Assembly: GCA_946183985.1 (NCBI GenBank)
Contig: CAMHDT010000003.1
Coordinates: 1 to 54,387, forward strand
Reading direction: 5' to 3'
Length of the DNA stretch: 54,387 bases
From: an uncultured Prevotella sp.
GTDB lineage: Bacteria; Bacteroidota; Bacteroidia; Bacteroidales; Bacteroidaceae
Each line of letters begins with the position of its first letter. The stretch's first letter is position 1. The notes beneath the pieces are model-generated. The model saw nothing but the letters and a program-made list of their open reading frames with translations. It was not told the origin of the DNA and searched no databases. Of the stretch, positions 26,422 to 34,270 are shown piece after piece. The translations under genes were made by a program, and so were the position numbers.

Positions 26422-28956
26422 TTATCTTACAGTAATGCGCCTGTCGGCAATAAGTTTCACCTGGCGAAGCATATCTTCATAATGCAAGGCATCAATGCCT
26501 CCAGCGTTGTCTTTCTGCTGCTGACAGAACACTTCAACTTTTTTCATATTCTGCCACACATAGAGCATCGCATCTGAGTTGTAGTTGCGCGAAGAAGTAG
26601 CCGACTTAAGGTCGCTCTCCGACGGATTGAGCAGACTGTTGAGGTTCTGCACATACGAACGCTGCAACTGGCGGCGAGCCTTGGCTTGCCATTCGGTGGC
26701 TCCAACCTGTGGTTTCCACACCTGTGCAAAGAGGTCGTCGAGATACAAGTCAATCGGATACCCACTATTGTCTACGTTAGTGAGCATAAGGGGTGTCATG
26801 AGACGCGTCAGAACATTGGTCTGCATGGTACACTGAGCGGCCGAGGCATCGGAACCTGTCTTCGTCATGATAGATTCCGGATAGAGCCACTGCGGCGCAT
26901 CAAACACCTGACGGCCTATGTATTGCAGAGCCTCGCGTTGCCGCTCAACAGGCACCTTGGCATAGGGTTCCTGCCCTGGCATGTTATTCAAGTAACGCCC
27001 ACCGATATTCTTCATCACATGGTTCATATAGCGGGTATACTGGTCAGTCACGGCCTTGTACATCTCACGTAAATCGTCATACTGGTCATTGTCCTCACGG
27101 GTCCACTGCGGCAGGCCGTCCATCACCCGCTTCAGATTCATGATGCCATAGTCGGAAGCCTTGACACTGTTGTCGCCCAGATCCTCGGTCTGCGCCCGCG
27201 GGTCGTCGCCACGGCCTTCGCCACCGAACCACAAACGCGAGTTATTGCGCAGGATATCGGTGGTCTCCGTCATCAGTGCCTCCTTTTCCTCATACTCATC
27301 CTTGAACTCCGGGCGCCACTGATAGCCCCATTTGATGGCCCATTTATCGTAATCGTTGATACGGGGGAAAAGTCCTTTTTCAGAAATATTGTCCTCGGGC
27401 TGTGCCACATAGTTGAAGCGGGCATAGTCCATAATGCTGGCTGTATGGCCATGGGCTTCGACCCATGCCTTGTCGCGCAGTTTCTCCACAGGTGTGGCAA
27501 ACGAGGCACCCATATTATGGCGCAAGCCAAGGGAATGTCCCACCTCATGGCTGGACACGAAACGGATGAGTTGTCCCATGAGTTTATCATCGAAATGCAT
27601 GGTGCGGGCACGCTTGTCGACAGCACCGCACTGCACCATGTACCATTTGGTAAGCAGATTCATTACATTGTGGTACCAGCAGATATGCGCTTCGATGATC
27701 TCGCCAGAACGAGGATCGACAATACGGGGACCATAGGCGTTCTCTGTCTCTGACGGCAAATAGCGTAGCACTGAATAACGGGCATCTTCCAAACTGATAT
27801 TAGGGTCGTCCTCGGGCAGCACCTTGGCCGTGATGGCATGTTTGAAACCAGCAGCCTCAAATGCCACATTCCAGTCTTCGATGCCCTGGATGAGATAGGG
27901 AATCCACTTCTTTGGCGTGGCTGGATCGATATAGTACACTATTGGCTTCTCTGGCTCAGTGAGTTCGCCACGCAGGTACTTTTTCTTGTTCTTGGGCACC
28001 AAACGGTAGCGCGAGATAAACGACTCGTGCTCGGTTTTGTGCTGCTGATCACTGAAACGCACGAAATTATTGACGAAATAACCCACGCGGTCGTCCCACA
28101 GACGCTTGCGCATAGGTTCCTTTGGCAGGAGCACAATGCTGGTGTTCATGCCCAAAGTGATGTGTCCCGTCTTCGAGGCTTCCGACTTACCGGCAGAAGC
28201 GCCATAAGTGCGAGTGGTAACAATTTCTATATTAGTGGGATAAACCTTCATAGTGTCAATGAAGGTGGCGTTGGCTTGAACACCACCCAACTTGACAGTG
28301 GTACTAAGCGCAGTGGAGAGAGAGGTCAGTTTGCTGCCTGCCTTAAACAAGGGCGTTGCCTCCACCATCTGGGCATCGTCAGCCTTATTGCGGCCGATTA
28401 TCTTGAGCGTCATGACAATGGGGTCAATCGTAGACTGCTCAAGGGTGCGACGGATATTATCACCTTCGGCAGCCACCTGACTAAGCACATACTGGCGCAT
28501 GAGCAACTGGGCGGTGTCGCGCTTCTCAAAATAAAAGGCAAAGTTGTTGACTTCCTCACCTGCAAACTTGCCGAAGTTCTGTGGTACGGCCGTGAAACGG
28601 CTCACACAGAGCATCATACAGCCCATGAGCGAGTCGGGCACTTCAAAATAATATTTATCGTCAGCATGGCGCACGGTGAAAAGCCCTGTGAGCACGGTGC
28701 CACCTTTTTTCAACACTTTCTCATACTCGCTTTCCTTCGGCCCATTCTTCTTTGATGATGCACCTCGGCTCTGCTTCCCAGCGGCCACCGTATCTGCGGG
28801 TGCCGTATCAGCGACTACCGTATCATTCTGCAACGTATCGGCAGCAAGGCCCCATGTGCCATGAGCATAAGCCAGAAATGGCAGCAAGGCAGCAACGGCC
28901 GTCATGCCAAGTATTCTCAGATATCTGTTCGCCATTATGTCAGTATTCCTATTCAT
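26422..28956 (-). CDS. Zinc-dependent metalloprotease (DUF5117/DUF5118 type)
   Basis: An 844-residue exported zincin. The active site HEVGHSLGLRHN starts at His470 and fits HExxHxxGxxH, with Glu471 as the catalytic residue and His470, His474 and His480 as zinc ligands. The N-terminal region after the signal peptide (ending LAYAHG) fits the DUF5118/DUF5117 pre-domains of a large Bacteroidetes family. A second in-frame ATG at 28935 gives an equally good signal peptide. It sits 28 bp after the sensor kinase gene and 10 bp before the TonB receptor. The enzyme probably acts in the periplasm or at the surface; peptide substrates are unknown. Confidence 0.93.
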   Translation of the reverse strand: MNRNTDIMANRYLRILGMTAVAALLPFLAYAHGTWGLAADTLQNDTVVADTAPADTVAAGKQSRGASSKKNGPKESEYEKVLKKGGTVLTGLFTVRHADDKYYFEVPDSLMGCMMLCVSRFTAVPQNFGKFAGEEVNNFAFYFEKRDTAQLLMRQYVLSQVAAEGDNIRRTLEQSTIDPIVMTLKIIGRNKADDAQMVEATPLFKAGSKLTSLSTALSTTVKLGGVQANATFIDTMKVYPTNIEIVTTRTYGASAGKSEASKTGHITLGMNTSIVLLPKEPMRKRLWDDRVGYFVNNFVRFSDQQHKTEHESFISRYRLVPKNKKKYLRGELTEPEKPIVYYIDPATPKKWIPYLIQGIEDWNVAFEAAGFKHAITAKVLPEDDPNISLEDARYSVLRYLPSETENAYGPRIVDPRSGEIIEAHICWYHNVMNLLTKWYMVQCGAVDKRARTMHFDDKLMGQLIRFVSSHEVGHSLGLRHNMGASFATPVEKLRDKAWVEAHGHTASIMDYARFNYVAQPEDNISEKGLFPRINDYDKWAIKWGYQWRPEFKDEYEEKEALMTETTDILRNNSRLWFGGEGRGDDPRAQTEDLGDNSVKASDYGIMNLKRVMDGLPQWTREDNDQYDDLREMYKAVTDQYTRYMNHVMKNIGGRYLNNMPGQEPYAKVPVERQREALQYIGRQVFDAPQWLYPESIMTKTGSDASAAQCTMQTNVLTRLMTPLMLTNVDNSGYPIDLYLDDLFAQVWKPQVGATEWQAKARRQLQRSYVQNLNSLLNPSESDLKSATSSRNYNSDAMLYVWQNMKKVEVFCQQQKDNAGGIDALHYEDMLRQVKLIADRRITVR

Positions 28957-28984
28957 TTAAGATGATTAAGATGATTTTGTATCA

Positions 28985-30712
28985 TTACAACGCTAAAGTC
29001 ACAACAAAACGGGCACCATTCTGATATGTTTTGTCGAACATCACATCGCCGCCCAGACGGCGGGCCAGGCTACGTGCCACAGAAAGGCCAATGCCAGTGC
29101 CGTCGTAGTATTCATCGAGTTGCACAAATTCGTCAAAGATATGCTCAGCCTCGTCTTCAGGAATGCCCTTGCCCGTATCCTCCACCACAAAACGGGCCTT
29201 TCCGTCGCTTTCTGTTATTGTGAGTGTCACGTGCTCTTTCTGCTCCGTGACGGCCGACTGCCCCAGAAGGGCCTCGGCAGGACGGGTGAACTTCATGGCA
29301 TTGTCAAGCAACAGTTCCAAAATACGCACAGCCGACCGCCGGTTGGTATTGAAAGGTTGCTCGGCACTTGCATCAGCCCGCAATTCAAATATAACATGCG
29401 AGGCATCGGTTATGCCCGACTCCAGCACAGCCTCCTGAGCGAGCACGGCGGCCGACACGCTGTCGGTACGTTCGAGTACGACCTGGCTATGCACATCACT
29501 CAACTCTATCATCTTGTTAACCAGGCTGGTGATGCGTTCGGTGTTACCCACAATCTGCTTGGATATCTCCGTTTTCTCGTCGTCGCTCAGTTTCACGTCA
29601 GGGGTGGCAAGTATCTGTACGAAACCGCTCATGATGTTGAGCGGCGTACGAATCTCATGCGATATCTGCTTGATGAATTCGCTCTTCATACGCGTAGACT
29701 CTTCTGCGCGAGCATTGGCCAGAAGCAACTGGTCGTTCTTCTCGGCCATCTGGTCGTAGGCCTGCTGCAGATGCTGATGGGCCTGTTGCAGACGACGGCT
29801 GTAGAAATAGCGGTTGGCACCGAAGACGACAAGGAATATGAAGATAAGGGCTGTTACAAGATACCACACCCACATAGGAATGGTGATGATGTCGAACTGC
29901 GACACCACATCCTGGCCATAGACCTCGTCAATAATGCCTTCCTCTTCCATGCGCCGCAACTCGGCGTTGATGCTGTCGATGAGCACAGAGTCATGGCTGG
30001 CATAGCAGTATTCACGCGGCTCAAGCGACAACTCGTCGGTAGCCAGCACATCCTGCAGCCGCAGAATGTCCATATTGTACTTAGCCTGGAAACGATAGCA
30101 GATAAGTCCGTCGTACTCGCCATTGGCCAAGTCTACGAATGCCTGACTCAAATCGGTTATGGGCACATCAATGGCATTATTATCTTTGAGCATCAGCCCG
30201 ATGGGGCGCGACTTCATATAGGCAATGCGCTTGCCACTCAAGTTGCGGAAGTCGAACTCTTTATAGTCAGCCTTTCTGTAGGCAATCTGATAATACAGGC
30301 GGAAAACGGCATTGGAATAGTTGGTAATATCCTTACGATAAGAGGAATAGACCATCATGCCCATATCGTACTTACCTTCGATAATGCCTGGCGACATCTT
30401 GTCCCAATGGTTGGGCGAGAAGGTAAAGGGGATGCCCATGCGTTGCATAAGTATCTTGGTAAACTCCACATCATAGCCACAGGGAACACCTTGTTCGTCG
30501 ACATACTGTAAAGGAGCATAACTGGTGTTCATGCCCATGACCAGCGGGCGTTCTTTAGAAAAGCCAAACTGTTGGGCCAACGGACTGACGGCTGATGGCT
30601 CATCGGAAGGCTGATAGATGCTGTTGTGCTCTTTACCACAAGAGCATAACATCTCCACAATAAAGAACAGGGCTACTGCTTTTATGCTTATTTTGTTTAA
30701 AGAAAATGCCAT
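28985..30712 (-). CDS. Sensor histidine kinase with periplasmic solute-binding-protein domain
   Basis: From the ATG at 30712 the protein has 575 residues (a GTG at 30718 is a weaker choice). The N-terminus ends in a lipobox-like LCSC. Residues about 55-275 form an SBP_bac_3-like binding domain (MGMNTSYAPLQYVDEQGVPCGYD shortened here to its key part APLQY...GYD). A membrane segment (279-298), a short coiled linker and a HisKA domain with His352 (ISHEIRTPL) follow. The HATPase is complete: LLDNAMKF, DTGKGIP, GTGIGLSVA. There is no receiver or DNA-binding domain and no response regulator nearby, so it is an orphan kinase. It probably senses a small molecule and controls this operon or another locus. 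Confidence 0.9.
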   Translation of the reverse strand: MAFSLNKISIKAVALFFIVEMLCSCGKEHNSIYQPSDEPSAVSPLAQQFGFSKERPLVMGMNTSYAPLQYVDEQGVPCGYDVEFTKILMQRMGIPFTFSPNHWDKMSPGIIEGKYDMGMMVYSSYRKDITNYSNAVFRLYYQIAYRKADYKEFDFRNLSGKRIAYMKSRPIGLMLKDNNAIDVPITDLSQAFVDLANGEYDGLICYRFQAKYNMDILRLQDVLATDELSLEPREYCYASHDSVLIDSINAELRRMEEEGIIDEVYGQDVVSQFDIITIPMWVWYLVTALIFIFLVVFGANRYFYSRRLQQAHQHLQQAYDQMAEKNDQLLLANARAEESTRMKSEFIKQISHEIRTPLNIMSGFVQILATPDVKLSDDEKTEISKQIVGNTERITSLVNKMIELSDVHSQVVLERTDSVSAAVLAQEAVLESGITDASHVIFELRADASAEQPFNTNRRSAVRILELLLDNAMKFTRPAEALLGQSAVTEQKEHVTLTITESDGKARFVVEDTGKGIPEDEAEHIFDEFVQLDEYYDGTGIGLSVARSLARRLGGDVMFDKTYQNGARFVVTLAL

Positions 30713-30771
30713 ACCCACTTCGATTCTTTCTGTTTTTGTATGTCAAAAACACACGCTTTAGGTTCTATTGT

Positions 30772-30780
30772 GCAAAATTA
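30772..30780 (-). promoter_or_regulatory. Probable -7 element of the kinase-protease-receptor operon
   Basis: TAATTTTGC on the minus strand fits TAnnTTTGC, about 60 nt before the kinase start. It begins 2 bp beyond the U-tract of the upstream terminator. The place where a -33 element should be therefore lies inside the terminator hairpin, and no TTTG is found there. Confidence 0.5.
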
Positions 30781-30782
30781 CG

Positions 30783-30822
30783 AAAAAAATCGGAATCCCA
30801 TGCATGAAATCCCGACTTTTTT
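30783..30822 (-). terminator. Intrinsic terminator after the FMN-binding protein gene
   Basis: On the minus strand AAAAAAGTCGG pairs with CCGATTTTTTT (one G-U pair), with an inner CATGCATG palindrome in the loop and a run of seven U. It lies about 30 bp after the stop of the FMN-binding gene. Confidence 0.7.
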
Positions 30823-30852
30823 ACGATTCGCTATTTTATTACCACATCTTCC

Positions 30853-31245
30853 TTATTTGTGCTGCTCGTAGTATTCCACGGCCAGTTTCACATTCTGCTT
30901 CACGGCATCGCTCGAGAAGGTGGCACCCGTCTTTCCATCAACCTCGGCACTCTTTACCTCCGAAACCTTCATGCCATCCCACTTGTTGAGCAGGTGCTTC
31001 TTGGCGGCATTCCAATAGCGTGGCGTTTCCTGATTGGGCAGAAACTCGATTTTCTCAATCTTATTCTTACGGATATAGACCTTCAACGGTGTGGGTCCCA
31101 CATATCCGTCGATATTCTTGCCCAGGGTGGTAGTATTTACCACATAGGCACCATTCTCCTTGGTCATCACACCATCATCTTTCTTGGCACTGGTGAGCAG
31201 CATCATGGCTGCCACGGCTGCAAAAATCATTGTTACCTTTTTCAT
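30853..31245 (-). CDS. Small exported FMN-binding domain protein
   Basis: A 130-residue protein with a hydrophobic N-terminal signal (about 1-20) and a single FMN-binding domain. The motif DGKTGATFSS (Asp103 to Ser112) matches the D-x-x-[ST]-G-A-T signature used by flavin transferase (ApbE) to attach FMN covalently, with Thr109 as the likely site. Such small proteins act as extracytoplasmic electron carriers. No apbE or partner oxidoreductase is present in the window. It lies 39 bp after the metallophosphoesterase gene with a short TA repeat in the gap, and a terminator follows. Confidence 0.82.
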   Translation of the reverse strand: MKKVTMIFAAVAAMMLLTSAKKDDGVMTKENGAYVVNTTTLGKNIDGYVGPTPLKVYIRKNKIEKIEFLPNQETPRYWNAAKKHLLNKWDGMKVSEVKSAEVDGKTGATFSSDAVKQNVKLAVEYYEQHK

Positions 31246-31284
31246 TTTATTTCAATATCTTATTTGTTCATATATATATATATA

Positions 31285-32385
31285 TTAGTTCTTTTTGTTC
31301 TCTATCGTGGCCACCACATACTCCGACCTGGTACCGATGCGGAACTTGCCGCCCCAGATGCCCATGCCAGATGAAACATAATAGTCGGTATCTCCACGCC
31401 GACAGTAGCCATACGAGCACTCATAGAGACGGTCAGTAATCCACGAGATGGGCCAGATTTGCCCGTGATGGGTATGACCGCTCAACTGGAAATCAATACC
31501 GGCCCGTTCGGCCTGCTCCAGGAAATATGGCTGGTGGTCGAGCACAATGGTGTACTTTGACTTGTCGGCCAGCGCAAAGACCTTGGCAGCCGCCTTGCGA
31601 TGCGGATTGGAACGGTCATCGCGCCCAATGATGCACAAATCGCCATCGACTACGGCCGTGTCGCACAGCAGATGAATGCCTGCCTCGTCATAGAAATGCC
31701 GGGCCTGCGCCTCACCCGTATAGTATTCATGGTTGCCCAGACAGGCATAGACGGGAGCATCGATGCGCTTGAATTCCTCTGCCATATGCTCATCAGCCAA
31801 AGGTCTTATGCTCATGTCGATGATATCACCGGCAATGAGCACTGCATCGGGATGCTCGGCATTGATCATCTCAACCCAGCGGTGCAGTTCCGCCTTTGGA
31901 TTATGATAGCCCAAGTGCAGGTCGCTGAGGAGAACGAGTCTGACGGGGTGCTCAAGCGGTTTGCTCGTAGTAAGACTGAGTGTCTGCCGTGCCTTATGCC
32001 TATAAGCCACATTGCCCAGCAGGAACACGGCAAAGACGCCAATGATGATGGCAGCCGTGGTATAGAAGTTATGATACACCCACGCACGAGGCACAAGCCG
32101 CAGAAGGCGTCCCAGGTCGAGCACCATGAAAATGATGACCAGATAAAGCAAAATAATGATACTGCTGTTTCCTACATCATAGCACCAGCGGGCCAGCCAC
32201 ATGGGCATGCGGTCAATGGCGTGACTCAGATTGAGGAAGATGAGCATGAACGACGCAATGCCCGTAACGATGAGTACGCACCGCCACAAACGCGATAGCG
32301 GCACCAGCGTCCACACGTGCCAGCCCACATAGGCCATGGCCAAAAGGGGCAGCACCAGCAAAAGCATCATCCACATGAACTTCAT
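31285..32385 (-). CDS. Membrane-anchored calcineurin-like metallophosphoesterase
   Basis: A 366-residue protein with about four hydrophobic segments in the first 135 residues, followed by a metallophosphoesterase domain. The metal-binding blocks are LLSDLHLGYHN (near 150), AGDIIDM (near 180), LGNHEYY (near 215) and SGHTHHGQIWP (near 300), all with intact Asp, Asn and His ligands. Related membrane phosphoesterases act on envelope lipids or phosphate esters, but the substrate here is not known. The gene has its own -7 element just upstream and is followed by the FMN-binding gene. Confidence 0.9.
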   Translation of the reverse strand: MKFMWMMLLLVLPLLAMAYVGWHVWTLVPLSRLWRCVLIVTGIASFMLIFLNLSHAIDRMPMWLARWCYDVGNSSIIILLYLVIIFMVLDLGRLLRLVPRAWVYHNFYTTAAIIIGVFAVFLLGNVAYRHKARQTLSLTTSKPLEHPVRLVLLSDLHLGYHNPKAELHRWVEMINAEHPDAVLIAGDIIDMSIRPLADEHMAEEFKRIDAPVYACLGNHEYYTGEAQARHFYDEAGIHLLCDTAVVDGDLCIIGRDDRSNPHRKAAAKVFALADKSKYTIVLDHQPYFLEQAERAGIDFQLSGHTHHGQIWPISWITDRLYECSYGYCRRGDTDYYVSSGMGIWGGKFRIGTRSEYVVATIENKKN

Positions 32386-32404
32386 TTTATTATTTGAAAG
32401 CGCG

Positions 32405-32413
32405 GCAAAGTTA
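32405..32413 (-). promoter_or_regulatory. Probable -7 element of the metallophosphoesterase gene
   Basis: TAACTTTGC on the minus strand fits TAnnTTTGC and is only 19 bp before the start codon, so the leader would be about 12 nt. No TTTG is visible at the -33 position. Confidence 0.5.
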
Positions 32414-32460
32414 CGAAATTATTCATAATGCATTGTGCATCATGCCTATTTATTATTTTT

Positions 32461-32484
32461 ATTTTTCCATTTTTCCATTTTTTT
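32461..32484. repeat. 8-bp spacer repeat, 3 copies
   Basis: ATTTTTCC, ATTTTTCC and ATTTTTTT keep an 8-bp period in the spacer between the metallophosphoesterase and porin genes. Confidence 0.6.
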
Positions 32485-32495
32485 ATAAAATAAGC

Positions 32496-32534
32496 AAAAA
32501 GCAGGCCATGAAACAGTTTCACGGCCTGCTTTTT
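32496..32534 (-). terminator. Intrinsic terminator of the FadL-type porin gene
   Basis: AAAAAGCAGGCC (32496-32507) pairs perfectly with GGCCTGCTTTTT (32523-32534), and TGAAA/TTTCA extends the stem inside. It lies 15 bp after the porin stop codon. The arms give U-runs on both strands. Confidence 0.85.
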
Positions 32535-32549
32535 ATGGCATCAGACGGC

Positions 32550-34031
32550 TTAGAATGTCATTTCGCATCCAAGCCCCAGTACATAGTTAGTGCGCGTAAA
32601 CCTGTCGCTGATCAGAGGATCCTGCTGGCTCACACGGTCGTAGTTCGTATAGTTGGTCTGGAAATAGCCTGCCTTCAAGGTGACATGCTCACTGGCCTTG
32701 AAATTGGTGCCAAAGCCAAGACTGTAACTGTTGACCACAAACGACATATCGTTCATGTACGCATCGGTCAGACCGTAACGGGTTATCTGTCCACCCAAAG
32801 AAATGGTAACACGGTTGTTGACATCCCACTCGGCACCCAGGAGGAACTCATTCGTGTCATGGTCGAGCAGATTCTGGCTATTGTTATACCATGTAGCATC
32901 CTTATCAAAATAATGATGCCAGCCTGCATTGACACGTACCACATCAAGAGGACTCCACATAGCACCGACAGCCAACTGGGCCGGCTGGTCCTCGTTGACC
33001 TCCTCGCCATCACGGAACTTGTTAACGGCGGCAATCTCACTGGCCTTGTTCACCGTGGACTCGTTCTTCATATGGATCTCGGTCTTGAACTCATACTTGG
33101 CAGCAAAGTTAAACTTCCCAATCCTATAGTCAACACCCAAGATAGGCGCAATTCCCACGCTCGACTGGTTACACAGCAGGTTGACACCCTCAGAATATTT
33201 CTGCAGGGCATTCAAACTGCCCTTGGTGCCCTCAAGAGTGGCCTTCTGTTGGGTCAGTGCCTCAGGAACGGGCATGTTGGCAGCCTGATACTGCGCGATA
33301 CCGCCGTTGACCTGGTCTAGTCCAGCATCGACAGTGGTGGCAGCACCTTCCAGGAAACTGCCGAAGTCAACATACTGGTCGTTGGCCAGTTTAACCATGA
33401 TATTACTGATCTTGGCCCTGTAGGTGGCTGTACCATAAAGAATGCGCAGACCACCATAGACAGCCAGATTGTCATTCAACTTATAGGCCGAGCCAAACTG
33501 GAAGCCGAAGTAATACTGGCGGCCCTGCATATAGCCGTCCATATCATAGCCCTGTGCGCCCAGAGGTTGCAGTTGCCGGGCAATGGAACCTACTGTGCTC
33601 TCAAACGAGCCCAGACCGTCGGAATATTCACAGGCACCGCCGCCGCCTGGCACGGAGAAATTAAACTGCAGGCTCCAGTTGTTCTTATTCCATGCTGCCT
33701 GAAGAGAAGGGATAAAGGGTGCATCGGCCACACCTTCAAATATTTTGGTATCACCATTATTCTTCCGTCCTAAAGCCAAATCCGGGTTGGTAGAGGTGAT
33801 GGTACGCGTCTGATGGGCATATTGCCAGTTGAAGCCCAGATGGAAACCCTGCGGCAAGAATGCCACACCAGCAGGATTGAAGTAGACGCCGTCGAGTCCA
33901 ATGGCAGCATCACGTGCCGGATTGCGCAAAAAATCGATACTTTGGTTTGTGTTGGTTAAGATGCCACCAGCCTGTGCTGTTGTGGCTGCTACTGCCAGCA
34001 TAACGCCGGCCAGAATTGTTTTTGTTTTCAT
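32550..34031 (-). CDS. OMPP1/FadL/TodX-family outer membrane transport protein
   Basis: A 493-residue beta-barrel with a signal peptide (about 1-21, ending AQAGG). Residues GILTNTNQSIDFLRNPARDA, then GLDGVYFNPAGVAFLPQG, match the N-terminal hatch region of FadL-type channels (NPAG motif). The C-terminus ends GCEMTF, with the final aromatic residue of an outer-membrane barrel. Family members let hydrophobic molecules such as fatty acids cross the outer membrane. The gene is monocistronic, with a good promoter (34063-34095) and its own terminator. Confidence 0.93.
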   Translation of the reverse strand: MKTKTILAGVMLAVAATTAQAGGILTNTNQSIDFLRNPARDAAIGLDGVYFNPAGVAFLPQGFHLGFNWQYAHQTRTITSTNPDLALGRKNNGDTKIFEGVADAPFIPSLQAAWNKNNWSLQFNFSVPGGGGACEYSDGLGSFESTVGSIARQLQPLGAQGYDMDGYMQGRQYYFGFQFGSAYKLNDNLAVYGGLRILYGTATYRAKISNIMVKLANDQYVDFGSFLEGAATTVDAGLDQVNGGIAQYQAANMPVPEALTQQKATLEGTKGSLNALQKYSEGVNLLCNQSSVGIAPILGVDYRIGKFNFAAKYEFKTEIHMKNESTVNKASEIAAVNKFRDGEEVNEDQPAQLAVGAMWSPLDVVRVNAGWHHYFDKDATWYNNSQNLLDHDTNEFLLGAEWDVNNRVTISLGGQITRYGLTDAYMNDMSFVVNSYSLGFGTNFKASEHVTLKAGYFQTNYTNYDRVSQQDPLISDRFTRTNYVLGLGCEMTF

Positions 34032-34062
34032 ATCCTTTTAAACAAATCTTAAAAAATCGGCT

Positions 34063-34095
34063 GCAAAGGTACGCTTGTTGTCGCACACAGACAAA
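34063..34095 (-). promoter_or_regulatory. Promoter of the FadL-type porin gene
   Basis: On the minus strand TTTG (34095-34092) is followed after 20 nt by TACCTTTGC (34071-34063), a full match to the Bacteroidetes -33/-7 pair. The start codon is at 34031. Confidence 0.75.
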
Positions 34096-34138
34096 AAAAG
34101 TGTGCAATGTTTAAATTTCGTTAACTTAATAAATATAA

Positions 34139-34173
34139 AATACTGCACAATATGTATATTCTTGTGCAGTATT
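34139..34173 (-). terminator. 12-bp perfect hairpin, possible terminator of the HD phosphodiesterase gene
   Basis: AATACTGCACAA (34139-34150) pairs perfectly with TTGTGCAGTATT (34162-34173) over an 11-nt loop. On the minus strand a T-rich stretch (TTATATTTATT) follows, though it is interrupted by A. It is about 98 bp beyond the stop of the HD gene, with another palindromic element in between. Confidence 0.5.
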
Positions 34174-34218
34174 CTATAGCCCTTTTGCCAACAACAGGCT
34201 TCATTCCAACGAAAATTC

Positions 34219-34266
34219 TGGCCATTATTTTTATAATTTTGGCCAAAATTTTCAAAATAATGGCCA
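34219..34266. repeat. Nested palindromes centred on GGCC
   Basis: TGGCCATTATTTT (34219-34231) and AAAATAATGGCCA (34254-34266) form a perfect 13-bp inverted repeat. Its 22-bp loop holds a 16-bp palindrome, AATTTTGGCCAAAATT (34235-34250). The outer repeat ends 4 bp before the stop of the HD gene. It could be a cruciform, a terminator-like structure or a protein site. Confidence 0.65.
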
Positions 34267-34270
34267 AAAT

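Noticed and set aside
28985..30712. Hybrid two-component system with AraC output
   Set aside because: The protein ends right after the HATPase domain, with no receiver or helix-turn-helix region.
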